Shown: positions 48,902-59,539 of the stretch, piece by piece | Layout of the letters: each line of letters opens with the position of its first letter | Numbering within the stretch: position 1 is the stretch's first letter | Assembly: GCF_024362695.1 (NCBI RefSeq) | Contig: NC_065417.1 | Span: 13,323,001-13,387,000 of the forward strand | DNA from: Pectinophora gossypiella | Taxonomy: Eukaryota > Arthropoda > Insecta > Lepidoptera > Gelechiidae | DNA: 64,000 nucleotides | Direction of reading: 5' to 3' | Translations under genes and position numbers: made by a program | Notes under the pieces: model-generated | Database searches by the model: none | What the model was told of the DNA's origin: nothing | The model's input: the letters and a program-made list of their open reading frames with translations, nothing else

Positions 48902-51868
48902 TTACATAAAAGAGGAGGAGCCAGAGTTCACAAAGTGCGCCTTTACTTGTCCTTTAAATGACTCCAGCGATGGTGCCCGCCTGATACACTCAGGTAGCAG
49001 ATTCCATAGCCGGATAGCTCGCACCGTAAACGATTTATCATAGAAATTTGAGGAGTGGGACGGGAGTTGAAGGGAAAGGTTGTTAGAGGACCGTAGGTTG
49101 CGGTCGAGTGTTGAGGAGTGGAGAACGAATCGGTCCTTAAGGTAGGAAGGAGTATTGGGAAGAGAGAGGACTGAGTACAAAAGGGAGAGGATGTGACAGT
49201 CTCGCCGACGGTGTATAGGCAGCCATTTAAGTTGAGAGCGGTAGTCAGAAACATGGTCAAACTTACGCAGGCCGAAAATAAACCTAATACAGAGATTCTG
49301 CAGTCGCTCAAGCTTGTTCAAAAGTTCCACTGACAAATCGGGATAAGAGACGTCGGCATAATCCAATATAGGTAGTAGCAGAGTCTGTGCCAAACTGATT
49401 TTGGTTCTGGTAGGCAAAAAGTTTTTTAGCCGTTTCAGTGAACTGTACGCAGCAAACACCCTCCTACTGACCTCGGCCACCTGTGGTTTCCACGACAAGC
49501 ACCCGTCAAACACAACCCCCAGATTCTTCACTGTGTCACTGTAGGGAACATGGATCCCGTCGAAGAGTATAGGAGGAAGTGTAGCAAAGTCAATTCGCGA
49601 TATATACCAGTGGCTACCGACGATTATTGTCTGGGTCTTAGTTGGATTGACTTTTAGCCCATGACAGCGACTCCATTCAGAAATGCACTTGAGGTCCCTG
49701 TTGGTTCTCTCAATTGCATCCGGGAGATTATTTATAGGAGACTGTGTGTATATTTGTAAATCGTCTGCATACAAATGATAGGAAGAAGAGAGTGGAAGAG
49801 TGATAGAGTTAATGAAAATAGAAAATAGGAGTGGAGACAACACGCCACCCTGCGGAACACCAGCAGAAGTGTCACACCATGTAGAGAAGGTTTCTTCAAC
49901 ACGTATGCGCTGCCGGCGCCCACACAGGTAACCACGAAGCCAATCAACAACTGCCGGAGATATGTTAAGAGAATACAGCATCGCCAGTAGGATATCATGG
50001 TCAACCGTATTAAACGCGTTGCTGAAATCCAGCAGCGTCAACACAGTTAGCTGCTGATTCTCCATTCCTAGCCGAATATCATCGGAAATCTTAACCAGTG
50101 CAGTAGTCGTACTATGACCGGGGCGGAAACCAGATTGGAGTGGGTTTAAAAGGTTGTTCAAGGTAAGGAAACGAGTAAGTTGATTATGAACCAGCCTTTC
50201 AAGGACCTTGGAGAGGAATGGTAGGATGGATATTGGGCGATAGTCGGAGAAGGAATTAGGATTATTTTTTTTAGGGAGCGGGATAATCTGTGCTTCCTTC
50301 CATGCGGTTGGAAACACACCCGAGGAGATGGACTTATTTAGGATTTTGGATATAACCGGAGAGAGGATGTCAATGAGGGGAACGATCATATTACGACCAA
50401 TGCAGTCACTTCCTGTCGCATTCGAGCTAATGGCGAGTATATTCCTCTTAACATCACTAGCAGCAAATTGAGTAATGAAAAAAGGTGGAAAATTGGGAGT
50501 TGGCAGTGACGAAAGGTGATTAAGGGTACAAGTCTTTGTGCCACTGTCAATGAAGGAAGAAGATGAGAAGTGTGCATTTAGGGAATTAATGTCAATATTG
50601 GTGAGAGGTGAGTTATTACGTGACTTGCCAACCCCCAGTTTCTTAAGAAACGACCAGACTTTAGCTGGTTCTCCGTTCTCAACTGATTTGTGAATATGGC
50701 GTCGTTGTATGTCCCGTATCTTTGTATTGCAGCGGTTTCTTACTTCTCGGTATGCCTCACGGTTCTTTTCTGAAGCATTATTTTTGAACTTAGTTTTAGC
50801 TCGAGTCTTCCTCTCCATATACTTACGCATATCGTCGGTAAGCCAAGGAGCAGGGAGGTGTTTGACACGAACAAGTCGGATAGGCGCGTGAGTATCATAT
50901 AATTGCGTCAATTTGGCATTGAAAAGCTCAACCTGGTCATCAACACTGTCAAGTCTATCTATTGCCGACCAATCTACCTTACCAGCATCCTCACTCAGCC
51001 GATCAACATTCATCCCAGCAAAGTTGCGTAACAAAAGTGTCCTAGCCTTAACTTTCGGAGTGCGGATCCTGTATGACAGGTATATAAGGTCGTGGTAAGA
51101 AAAGGCGTCAGCGGAGATCTGACCATGCTTGACCACATAATCTCGGGAGGAGACCATTATGAGATCCAGAAGGGAGGGGACGCAATTTGGAAAATGATGA
51201 GTTGCCGCAAGAGGAAGAATGTGCATGCCACAGGACTTCACTAACGATGTGAGTTTATTGGAGCGAGACTTAGACTGCATATCTGTCTTTACAAGACAGG
51301 TATTAAAATCTCCTAAAACAATAGAGTGACTGTAGGCAGGCGACAGGTCCTCGAGAAGCAACTCAAATGAATTAAAATAATCAACCGTAAGGGAAGGGCT
51401 ATAAAAAACGCCTAGAAGGACTTTACAATGGGAAAGAGATAATTCTAAAAATAAATGTTCAGCTGTGTTGGGAGGTGGTGGTTGAGGCGATCTACTAACG
51501 ATTGTGAAAGAAATGTGGGAACGAAGATAAATGGCCACCCCGCCGTGTGCGGAGCTAACACGGTCATTACGGATGAGCTGGAAGCCGGGAAGCGAGTATG
51601 AGGTGGAGGGGAGTGAAGGGTGCAGCCAGGTCTCGGAGACCAGGATGGCGTGGATATTTCTATCGTTGAACGATGCAAGCATATCCGGATAATGAGCTGG
51701 AATACTCTGCGCGTTAATGTGCACGACATTAAAATTTTTAGGCACATCGACAAAGGTGATTTGCAACAAGTCGTGGAGAGGAGGACACGAGCTGTGAAAA
51801 CTGTCATCATTAGAGTCAGAAGAACAAGATATATATGATAATGTTTGGTTATTTAATGATAAATCCAT
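48902..51868 (-). CDS. LINE ORF2: endonuclease-reverse transcriptase, 988 aa
   Basis: This protein would nick target DNA and copy the element RNA in place. Residues about 45-270 form an APE-type endonuclease (INAQSIPAH 51-59, SETW 78-81, GDFN 186-189, LLDLI 233-237, SYHDL 257-261). Residues about 520-760 form the reverse transcriptase: SDYRPISIL 541-549, LDFSNAFNTVDHD 613-625 with the first catalytic Asp, SAGVPQGGVLSPLLF 668-682, and YADD 700-703 with the catalytic Asp pair. The C-terminal region (850-975) has the LERLQNLCIRFIFGL and RLWNLLPECIR signatures of the CR1/jockey group. The length is normal and there are no internal stops. The start is the first ATG (51868); the N-terminal 40 residues are Ser/Asp-rich. 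Confidence 0.93.
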   Translation of the reverse strand: MDLSLNNQTLSYISCSSDSNDDSFHSSCPPLHDLLQITFVDVPKNFNVVHINAQSIPAHYPDMLASFNDRNIHAILVSETWLHPSLPSTSYSLPGFQLIRNDRVSSAHGGVAIYLRSHISFTIVSRSPQPPPPNTAEHLFLELSLSHCKVLLGVFYSPSLTVDYFNSFELLLEDLSPAYSHSIVLGDFNTCLVKTDMQSKSRSNKLTSLVKSCGMHILPLAATHHFPNCVPSLLDLIMVSSRDYVVKHGQISADAFSYHDLIYLSYRIRTPKVKARTLLLRNFAGMNVDRLSEDAGKVDWSAIDRLDSVDDQVELFNAKLTQLYDTHAPIRLVRVKHLPAPWLTDDMRKYMERKTRAKTKFKNNASEKNREAYREVRNRCNTKIRDIQRRHIHKSVENGEPAKVWSFLKKLGVGKSRNNSPLTNIDINSLNAHFSSSSFIDSGTKTCTLNHLSSLPTPNFPPFFITQFAASDVKRNILAISSNATGSDCIGRNMIVPLIDILSPVISKILNKSISSGVFPTAWKEAQIIPLPKKNNPNSFSDYRPISILPFLSKVLERLVHNQLTRFLTLNNLLNPLQSGFRPGHSTTTALVKISDDIRLGMENQQLTVLTLLDFSNAFNTVDHDILLAMLYSLNISPAVVDWLRGYLCGRRQRIRVEETFSTWCDTSAGVPQGGVLSPLLFSIFINSITLPLSSSYHLYADDLQIYTQSPINNLPDAIERTNRDLKCISEWSRCHGLKVNPTKTQTIIVGSHWYISRIDFATLPPILFDGIHVPYSDTVKNLGVVFDGCLSWKPQVAEVSRRVFAAYSSLKRLKNFLPTRTKISLAQTLLLPILDYADVSYPDLSVELLNKLERLQNLCIRFIFGLRKFDHVSDYRSQLKWLPIHRRRDCHILSLLYSVLSLPNTPSYLKDRFVLHSSTLDRNLRSSNNLSLQLPSHSSNFYDKSFTVRAIRLWNLLPECIRRAPSLESFKGQVKAHFVNSGSSSFM

Positions 51869-52543
51869 AGTACATACGTATTATCAAATAAATATAATTA
51901 TATAATATATGTATAAATATAGTTTTAAAAAAAAAATACAATAATATTAATACCTATATAAATTTAACAAATAATCCAAATACCCGCTAGCAGCCTGAAA
52001 GGTGAATAAAAACAGAAATTTACAGCGTACAGAAGAAGACAGCGCACAACGGAACGTTTACACGAAAAATAAAAACAAATAAAAAAGTAGACATAAAAAT
52101 AGAGTACATAAAATCAATCACAACTAATAAAAAGGAAAGAAGTAAAAACAAAAAAAAAAAAACTTAAAAAGCCGTTACACAATAATAAGCGCAAGCGCGT
52201 TACAAAAAGCGCACCACTGACAACGGGAAGCACACAAAAAAAACGAGAACAATATTTTTGACAGCTACAGGTGACACACAATAATTATTATAACCTAACA
52301 TGCTATTCATCACCAATGTTAATAATTTATGAAATGGAGTTATCTACCTACTTAATAAGTGAGGATTGTTTGCGAAAATGAATGCCAAAAACAAGAAGAA
52401 AGTAAACAAGCTACGCAACACAAGATACAATAAGGTAAGAATAACAAACAGCCCACGAAGATTATTACACAAAAATAAAAAGTAATGTGTTGTTGTGGCT
52501 GCATGTTTGGTAAATAAATTATATTAAGAATATAAAATAAAAA
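51869..52543 (-). other. Inter-ORF spacer of the LINE
   Basis: This 675-bp A-rich (minus-strand T-rich) stretch has no ORF. It is unusually long for a spacer in a two-ORF LINE, where the ORFs often overlap or nearly touch. It could hold an internal start signal for ORF2, or be an unrelated insertion. Confidence 0.6.
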
Positions 52544-53347
52544 TTACTTTTTTGCAGCAGCAGAAGCAGCTCTCGTGCGCTTGGTGTACGGCAGCTTCGC
52601 GGAGGCATTGGTGGCCCTAGTGGACACTAGTGGGGAGGTCCTCGCAGCAGGCTGGCCGGCTGCAAACTCGACACCACCGCCAGATACAGAAACCGAAGAC
52701 TGACCGCCGTCCAACTTATCCAGGTCTTCAAACGACGATATTCTGCGTCTACTGCCATCACTCGCCTGCGCAAAGATACGGCCCTCCCGAGTCCAGCACC
52801 TCCTAACTCCGAGTTTCTGGCGAGCCGCTGTAAACAACTTGTGACGCCTTTTAGTCAAGAATTCGGAGAGGGTCACACCAGTGTTTTTCAAGCCCACCTT
52901 ATGCATCCAAGCTTCATCACGGACTCTGCAATTGGTGAATTTTACTAGGATTGGACGTGGCTTATCCTTAACGGTGTGACCCATACGGTGGGCTCGGTCA
53001 ATGTCACCTGGCTTCATGTCCGGGAGCGATAAATGCCGGCGAGCCACCCCAATCACCGCAGCGATGGAGTCCTCATCTTGCTCTTCAGGGACCCCGTGGA
53101 TCAGCAACATATTACGCCTGCTCCGCATCTCCAGCCCATCACACTCAGCCGTCAGGAGCTCCAACTGTTTCTGAATGGTTGTAAGAGCAGCCACAACAAA
53201 GGTCTGGAACTGCCTGAAGTCCGCTGAAATTGTGTCCACCGTATCAGCTTGAGAAGCCGGAACCTTCTTTAGTTGCTCCTCAAAAGCTGCCATCCTTGAT
53301 TGGAAAGATGCAGCCAGCACCTCCACTGATCCCCTGATATCTTCCAT
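52544..53347 (-). CDS. LINE ORF1: RNA-binding protein, 267 aa
   Basis: This is probably the nucleic-acid-binding chaperone that packages the LINE RNA. Residues about 5-75 (SVEVLAASFQSRMAAFEEQL onward) have a heptad-like, coiled-coil character. Residues 76-140 look like an RRM (RRNMLLIHGVPEEQDEDS, RPILVKFTNCRVRDE). Residues 150-210 resemble the C-terminal domain of L1-type ORF1 proteins (LSEFLTKRRHKLFTAARQKL, CWTREGRIFAQ). The tail (215-267) is Gly/Ser/Ala-rich, ending in basic residues. There is no zinc knuckle. It lies upstream of ORF2 on the same strand. The assignment rests on layout and motifs. Confidence 0.8.
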   Translation of the reverse strand: MEDIRGSVEVLAASFQSRMAAFEEQLKKVPASQADTVDTISADFRQFQTFVVAALTTIQKQLELLTAECDGLEMRSRRNMLLIHGVPEEQDEDSIAAVIGVARRHLSLPDMKPGDIDRAHRMGHTVKDKPRPILVKFTNCRVRDEAWMHKVGLKNTGVTLSEFLTKRRHKLFTAARQKLGVRRCWTREGRIFAQASDGSRRRISSFEDLDKLDGGQSSVSVSGGGVEFAAGQPAARTSPLVSTRATNASAKLPYTKRTRAASAAAKK

Positions 53348-53578
53348 TGTGCAGTGAGTTGTTGAATCGGACTTAAATTGTATAACTCAGTTACTGTTAA
53401 ATATTGTGTTGTGTACACTGTATTGATCCAGGAGATAACAACTGCCGCAGGTATTTATAGACTAATCTTACATATTTTTGAATAAGTTTATAAATATTAT
53501 ATGTTATTGAATTTTTATTCCAAAATTAAAATTTCCGTTATAAAAAACGCGACTGTATTATTAAACGCCTACCCGCAG

Positions 53579-53652
53579 AAAAAAAAAAAGAAAAAAAAAA
53601 AAAAAAGAAAAAAGAAAGAAAAAAAAAAAAAAAAAAAGAAAGAAAAAAAACT
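53579..53652 (+). repeat. A/G-rich low-complexity tract
   Basis: Runs of a interrupted by single g residues for about 73 bases, immediately before a retroposon fragment. Confidence 0.85.
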
Positions 53653-53657
53653 TTAGT

Positions 53658-54025
53658 ATACACACACACTCCTCGCCTATGTTTAAGTCCAGTGTAATAG
53701 GGAGCGAGCTTTTTTTTGACGTCACTTATTGTAGATTCACCGCAGATGGCATTAACTACTTGGCCGGACAAATGGGGAGCGCTGAAGGCTCTCCGGTCCG
53801 TTTAAGACAACAGGCCTGAGAGTGCCCAGTTGGGCGCGAACCTCGGCTCAAGGCGTCGTCTGAGAGGAAAAATATTTGAACGAATTAATCGACCCTAGTG
53901 GGTCGAATGCGATAAGCGCTGATTGAGGGTAAGGGGGCAAGCCTATTACCATTAACCGGATACAAATGCTAGAAAGCTTTTTCGGCCAAAAAGTTGCGGC
54001 AAATCTACAGTAAGTCACGTCAAAA
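53658..54025. mobile_element. LINE-g copies nested in a LINE-g upstream fragment
   Basis: 53658-53706 and 53930-53965 are the two halves of an upstream block (gtttaagtccagtgtaatag, and ccattaaccggatacaaatg). Between them, 53707-53929 is a minus-strand tail copy with a T-run, flanked by gggagcgagc and gggggcaagc (8 of 10). 53968-54025 is a plus-strand tail (gttgcggcaaatctacagta) with an A-run. Confidence 0.6.
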
Positions 54026-54353
54026 AAAAAACCTAGCCCCAAGGACTACTTATTAAAAACATAGTTCTCTGGTAACATAACCCCCTTTGACGTTAACTGT
54101 CGGCGGCGACAACAAACGTATTAGGTAACAACAAGGCAAAGATGCCTTCGTAAGTAAATAAAGTTTTAAATGGAAGTCGCCTCATACTATTTCTAATTAC
54201 CATGCAAACGTTCGAATTTCAAATATCACATATAAAAGTAAGTAAGTTAGCTTAAGTTAAAAAAAGAAGTAAGTAAGTGAGTTTAGTAAGTTTGTTGGTT
54301 TTTGTGTAGAAGTTTTAAGTGTCATATTATATTCGCTTATTGGAATTGGATTA
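54026..54353. other. No feature recognised
   Basis: AT-rich; nothing matched. Confidence 0.4.
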
Positions 54354-54670
54354 ACGGCCTTCGTGGTCCAGTGGTTGAGCGTTGTGCTCACGGAGGCCCC
54401 GGGTTCGAATCCCGGACGGGATAAATCACAAAACTCACTTTGTGATCCCTAGTTTGGTTAGGACATTACAAGCTGATCACCTTATTGTCCAAAAAGTAAG
54501 ATGATCCGTGCTTCGGAAGGCACGTTAAGCCGTTGGTCCCGGTTGTTACTTACTGATGTAAGTATTTAGTCATTACATGAGCCATGTCAGGGGCCTATGG
54601 CGGCTCAGTAATAACCCTAACACATGATGGAGTTGGTAATCCACCTCACAACCCACACGATATGAGAAGA
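54354..54670 (+). mobile_element. SINE-2, full-length
   Basis: The A box TGGTCCAGTGG and B box ggttcgaatcc are intact. The anticodon-side part is shortened. The body and central block (ccgtgcttcggaaggcacg) are complete, and the tail has lost part of cctgacaccagggttgatgg. Confidence 0.8.
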
Positions 54671-54889
54671 TTTAGTAAATTATTTTTAAAGGGGTCTACA
54701 CGTAAAATGTTAAATAAAGTACTATATAGGTATATACGACCACGCCTATCCACATATAGCGAAGAAACACATAACCCTCCTTTGTGCTTCGTCGTAGTCG
54801 GGTTATCAGGACGTGGTGTGCTGGAACCTAGTAGGTAACATCTAAACGCAACATGGAAACAGTATCTTCAGATGCAAACTGGACCACAT

Positions 54890-55500
54890 AGCGCCCCGAA
54901 CATTGATGTTGCTGTTTCCGGGAATTTTCCCACTTTGAGAACATTTCCAGCAGTAGAAAGACAGAGCCTTATTATCTAGCCGTTAGGAAGATATGATATC
55001 TATAATATGATATGATAAGATATATTCTGATATGTCACAGGGACTGTAACCTGGAACCTGACAGAGGGCAGCAGTAAGTGCCAGTACTATTCAGAGGCGG
55101 AGGACAGGAGTCCTAGTATGGCTTTGTAATAGAATACTCTGGGCGCCATCACATTTGCGTCAGACAGAGTACTGCGGGGCGGAAGGCAAGAGGGAAACCA
55201 CTGCCCTATTTTTCCCTAAAAAGTAGCATGGAAAATGCTGCACCGACAAGAGCGTGGCTCTTAAATTGATATAATGAGGAAGATATGATCTGAGTACAAG
55301 AAAGAACGATTCGAAGAAAGAAATCAGCCAGTGTCCTTACTATTAGTTTTAAAACAGGAACATTCTCACTTTGGTAACATTTCGGCAGTAGAAAGCAGCA
55401 AAAATTATGTAGACAGAGCTTTATTACCTAGTCTTTAGGAAGATAAGATCTGAGAACAAGAAAGAACAATTCGAACAGTGTCCTTAAAAATCATCATCAT
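54890..55500 (+). repeat. Tandem repeat of about 155 bp split by a LINE-b2 insertion
   Basis: Two direct units share caggaacattctcactttgg-type, ggcagtagaaag, cagagctttattacctag and ggaagataagatctgagaac blocks. Unit 1 runs 54890-54997 and resumes at 55278. Unit 2 starts near 55340. A third partial unit occurs at 55890-55935. Related sequence is in the insert at 46.02 kb. Confidence 0.55.
54986..55289 (+). mobile_element. LINE-b2 insertion with 12-bp TSD
   Basis: The insert 54998-55277 is flanked by perfect ggaagatatgat (54986-54997 and 55278-55289). It holds gacagagggcagcagtaagt, gtactgcggggcggaaggca and the end codons WKMLHRQERGS, then a short ga-rich tail. Confidence 0.8.
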
Positions 55501-56079
55501 CAGGAAATACAGTGTTGGCGTCAGATCTGGCAACCCCCGTTACCTAGTTATTGTTGATTTTATATGGCGCATAGCAACGGGGATGTAAAGTAAGGTTTTA
55601 CATTATCATAATTTTGTGATCTTTTGTGTAAGGTCAATTCTAATCGAGTAAAATCTCACTAGTAAAATGTTTGTAGGCGGGAGATTGTTTTTTGGGTTGG
55701 AAGATGGAGGGACGTAGATGCAAATTTGGATTGATATAAAATATTATTATATGCTTAAAAGTATTTGATTGTCAAAGTAGAGGAAAATATATATGTAATA
55801 AAATTATAGAAGGTGAGTTTTATTATATTTTTAACTCTTTATTGTACGTTAATACTGAGTTGGTCATCTTTGATTTCGCTCGCTAATATACAGTTTAAAA
55901 CAGGAACATTCCGACTTTGAAAACTTCCCAGGAACGGCACATGACTGGTCCCGAATATCCGGGCCAGTTGCCCAACGTTGACTCGGTTATAAATACATCG
56001 AAATGCAGAGGAAAATTCTACTAACACTATTATGTTTCATCATCATATTATACAAATATACTTATTCCAAATTTCAGCG
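55501..56079. other. No gene; one repeat scrap at 55890-55935
   Basis: Apart from the partial tandem unit (aaaacaggaacattccgact), nothing is recognised. Confidence 0.4.
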
Positions 56080-56180
56080 TTCAGAAATATTCTTTATTGC
56101 ACACACATACGAGAGACATTTTAAAACATACACAAGAAAGATTACGCCACAATCGGCGGCTTTATTGCTCTACAACAATT
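56080..56180 (-). mobile_element. CR1-type LINE tail fragment
   Basis: Contains attctttattgcacacacat and aatcggcggctttattgctc, the complement of the CR1-type 3' UTR end. Confidence 0.55.
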
Positions 56181-56229
56181 TCTTTCTTTTATTTCGTAAT
56201 CTAAATCCTGTCAATAAAAAAAAAACAAG

Positions 56230-56660
56230 TCATCATCTCCCAAGCATTGCCTCGTTTCTCACAGGTTCCGCTTACCTAACCTGAAGAATTGACAGGTCCG
56301 GTTTTTTACAGAAGCGACTGCCTGTCTGACTTTCCAATCCGCGAAGGGAAAATCAGCCCAATACGGGTTACGTCACATACCTCCGAAAATGCATTTCTTG
56401 GGAATATGGCTTTCCTCACGATGTTTTCCTTCGCCGCTGAGTCATTCATGAATTTAAGAGCCACGCTCTTGTCGGTGCAGCATTTCTGTAAAATACTCTC
56501 CATGCTACTTTAGAGCCGCTGAGTATGTGATCATAAATGATTATGATCCAAACATGAATTCGAAAACGAATTCGACTGTCATTGGTTTAGGCATGTGCTG
56601 GATTCGAACCTGCGACCTCAAAGTGAGAGGCAAGCGTTCTACCAACTGGGCTACCACAGC
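56230..56660 (-). mobile_element. SINE-4, full-length, with nested LINE-b tail
   Basis: On the minus strand the tRNA-like head (TAGCCCAGTTGG, ggttcgaatcc), body and tail are all present. A 73-bp insertion (56442-56514) interrupts it. Confidence 0.8.
56433..56523 (-). mobile_element. 73-bp LINE-b tail with 9-bp TSD
   Basis: The insert 56442-56514 carries the gacaagagcgtggctcttaa end of LINE-b on the minus strand, between gccgctgag at 56433-56441 and 56515-56523. The small size shows extreme 5' truncation. Confidence 0.8.
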
Positions 56661-56734
56661 TCTTAAAAACAAATTCAAATGAAAAATAAATCGCGGAAAA
56701 AGTTTATACATATTCGTTGTTTAAAAGTGATCGT

Positions 56735-56935
56735 AATATTTGATTGGGACGCCACCGCGTTGAGGCTTGCCCTTCTGTACCCCCGTCTGGCTGGGCTGGG
56801 CCCTCGTGTACCCTTTGTCATAGAGTATTGATTATACAGAACGGAAATAGCGTCGTGGCTCGCGCCGCGGCTTATGCTGAGTGAGGCCATTTTATAAAGG
56901 ACACTACCATTGTTAACCAGTCCATATTACAATTA
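56735..56935 (+). mobile_element. LINE-i 3' fragment
   Basis: Shares gtggctcgcgccgcggctta, tgctgagtgaggcc and ataaaggacac with the copy at 47.16 kb. Confidence 0.5.
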
Positions 56936-56965
56936 AGCTTGATGTTTACTGTCTATTTATTTATT

Positions 56966-57304
56966 TGCCCAGTTAGTGGAAGACTTGCCTCTCACTCTGA
57001 GGTCGCAGGTTCTAATCCAGCACAGGCCTAAACAAATGATTGTCGAATTTGTTTTCGAATTCATGTTTGGATCATAAATGATTATCACGTGCTCAGCGGT
57101 GAAGAAAAAACATCGTGAGGAAACCGACATTCTCGAGAAATGCATTATCGGAGGTATGTGACCTAACCTGTATGGGGCTGGTTTTCCCTTCGCGGATTGG
57201 AAGGTCAGACAGGCAGTTGCTTCAGTAAAAACTGGTCCTGTCAAATCTTCAGGATAGGTAAGCAGACCCTGTGAAAAAACGGGATAATGCTAGGGAGATG
57301 ATTA
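56966..57304 (+). mobile_element. SINE-4, nearly full-length
   Basis: Starts in the A box (gcccagttagtgg). The B box is ggttctaatcc (one change). The body and tail to gggataatgctagggagatg are complete. Confidence 0.8.
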
Positions 57305-57800
57305 TATCTTTGACTTAGGACACTACCCAATTATTTCTGTCGCGTCTTTAAAACCTAACCTACATCCATAATCTTTGACACCTGTCTAGCGTTTCCCAGT
57401 ACATTCGTACCGAGGTACCCCGGCGCCCTTTTCGCCCTCTACAGACAGGAGGAACCGTCTGGGAGGGAATTATCCCGGGACTGTCGGTGACATTGGGAGG
57501 TTACTGCACCCTCTGAACTGTGGTCATAGTAACTGAAGTAGGACGCTAATAGAGTTTCTTGTGACAGTTTTTCCCTTAAAAACACAACATAACATAGCGT
57601 ATGTATCCCTGAAAGGGTAGGCAGATAGTCACCCACTCCTCGCCAGGTGCGTTTAAGACCCATGTAATAGCCTAATGCACTAAATATAATAGGGGGCGAG
57701 CCTAATGTACTAAATGTTGAAAACCACGTGATTTAGTGCATTTATGATGATCCAAACATGAATTCAAACTCAGAAAGTGGAATTCAGTGGTTTAGAGTCC
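57305..57800 (-). mobile_element. Retroposon scraps
   Basis: 57590-57700 holds the short LINE-type tail and LINE-g upstream words (aaagggtaggcagatag, gtttaagacccatgtaatag). 57720-57800 resembles the SINE-4 middle (atgatccaaacatgaattca). 57305-57590 is unassigned. Confidence 0.4.
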
Positions 57801-58244
57801 GATTTGGGACTCGAACAGAACAGTAAATTAATAAAACTACAGCAATCATCGTCTTTAATAAAGACCATCTCCCGTGGGAAACAAAATTAAATGAAACAAG
57901 AGAATTTGTTGTTTGATGAACGGATTTCTCAAGATATATATCGTAGAATTTATCTTTTATTATCATTTAATTTTCCAAAGAAAACAAAAGTGTTTTATCG
58001 AACATTTCGTTTGAGTACGATTTATAAAAATTAACTCAAATGTTTGGCACTTTAGAGTTTGAAAACAGAATAATTCAGGCCTTTCGTTTCATTATCGTCT
58101 CAAATATTTAGTAAAGTGCTACAAATAATAACTTAATAGTTTGTTTATAATCGAAAGCGCTTTAACTTAAAAATATCTATTTATATTCACGGTTAAAAAT
58201 TATGGGTAGGTAGGTATTGTGATTTTTTGTAACGTGTTTTAACT
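57801..58244. other. No feature recognised
   Basis: AT-rich; nothing matched. Confidence 0.4.
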
Positions 58245-58610
58245 AGGAAATGCAATCCCGATCTGGCGAGAGCTCGTCTAATTTTTCGGGATCAATCCCG
58301 AAGCATACATGACGAAATCCCATTCGAGATAGACGGTATTGAATGTCATTGAGAACTTGATCATTTAGTTAAAAGTAATATTGAAGAATAAAGGTATTTG
58401 TATTCTATTTTTCTTTTTTTAAAAAAATATTTTGTTTTTACTAACCTCACTATCACAAACAAGCAGTTTTCATCGTTTTCAGCCATCCTAACTTTACATT
58501 ATTTTATGAACTAAATGAGATCCCGAAAATTTTCGGGATCTCGCAAGATTGATAGTTCCAATCCCGCGGGATCTCAAATTTATGATCTCGAAACGGGATT
58601 GTATTCGCTA
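58245..58610 (+). repeat. MITE-5, copy 2
   Basis: Ends rich in cgggat/atcccg palindromes (for example cccgaaaattttcggg at 58522, and aatcccgcgggatctc) surround the core agtaatattgaagaataaag shared with 3.6-3.88 kb. No TIR boundary or TSD could be fixed. Confidence 0.4.
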
Positions 58611-59134
58611 GTTTTATCTAAGTACTTGGCACACATCACCCGGGACAAAATTAAGACAACAGACTTAATTATTTGATATTCATTCCTTGGAGATAGCGAA
58701 GATATTAATGGCTGTCGACCTTCGACAGGTGGACTTAAGGAGGATTGGTATCGTAAAGAAGTTTTAAAAAGAGAAAAGCGCAATTTGACAAAGTTTTAAA
58801 TCTCTGTCATCAATCACTTGATATTGTTTACCCTCCTGTTACTGGAAGTAAAGAACTTAAGAGGTAAATTTAGCTCGACACTGATTTACACTTGACTGTA
58901 TTACAATACAATACAATAAAATATACTTTATTGCACCGAAATAAAAGAAAATTGTTACAAATGAGACTTAATAAGATCTCATCGCTTAAAATTTAATCCA
59001 CCATGAGGCGAGGATTATCTGCATTATCATTATTGGATGTGGTCAATCAAGCTATGTAGTCATTTTGCGACCTAGTAAATTTGCACTATAAGGTTTAGGT
59101 AAAATGATATCTAGTCGCTTTGCGATATACGGTC
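58611..59134. other. No gene; LINE tail scrap at 58905-58965
   Basis: The scrap (aatatactttattgcaccga) is a minus-strand CR1-like end. Nothing else was recognised. Confidence 0.4.
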
Positions 59135-59422
59135 TTACAAATAAAAATTTCATCCTTATTTCAAGATTATACTAGGAATAGTTAAACTTGGTATAATTTA
59201 AAAAGAGATAATTTAAAAAAATCCGAGAATAAATCAACAAATAACCTGTCAATGTCAGTCAGTTTTAGGTTATTCCGAACTTAAACTAGGGTAAGGGTTG
59301 GTTTAGCGATAGTATGACACGTTACACCAAGGTATAAGTTATTCCGGGTTTATTTGTAGATTGTGCTTATTCTTAGGTTATATCGGTATAAAAAGTTACA
59401 CCAGGTTTATTTGTAAGGCCGA
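59135..59422. mobile_element. Possible MITE with 15-bp TIR
   Basis: The ends cggtcttacaaataaa and tttatttgtaaggccg pair over about 15 bases with one mismatch. ttacaccaaggt and ttacaccaggtttatttgta words occur inside. No second copy is present and the TSD is unclear. Confidence 0.4.
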
Positions 59423-59539
59423 TAGTCTTTAATGTTAGTCATATTGCTACCTAGACAACCTGAGAACACATACAAAGTTGTACGGGGCGGAATCTCCTTG
59501 AGTGCGTCCGTGACTACTCAGCGGCGTTGGTCATTCTGA

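Larger units (their letters stand above)
48518..53470 (-). mobile_element. CR1/jockey-type LINE, apparently complete
   Basis: Reading the minus strand: a 5' UTR of about 120 bp, ORF1 (52544-53347), a 675-bp AT-rich spacer, ORF2 (48902-51868), and a 3' UTR with ggttgcctggaagaaattgc, gcaataaggccgcctgttgt and caataaagtattttatc. The 3' end is a gata/tatc repeat at 48518-48543. Both ORFs are open. I could not find a TSD or fix the exact 5' end. It is the likely source of the CR1-type tails elsewhere in the window. Confidence 0.85.
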
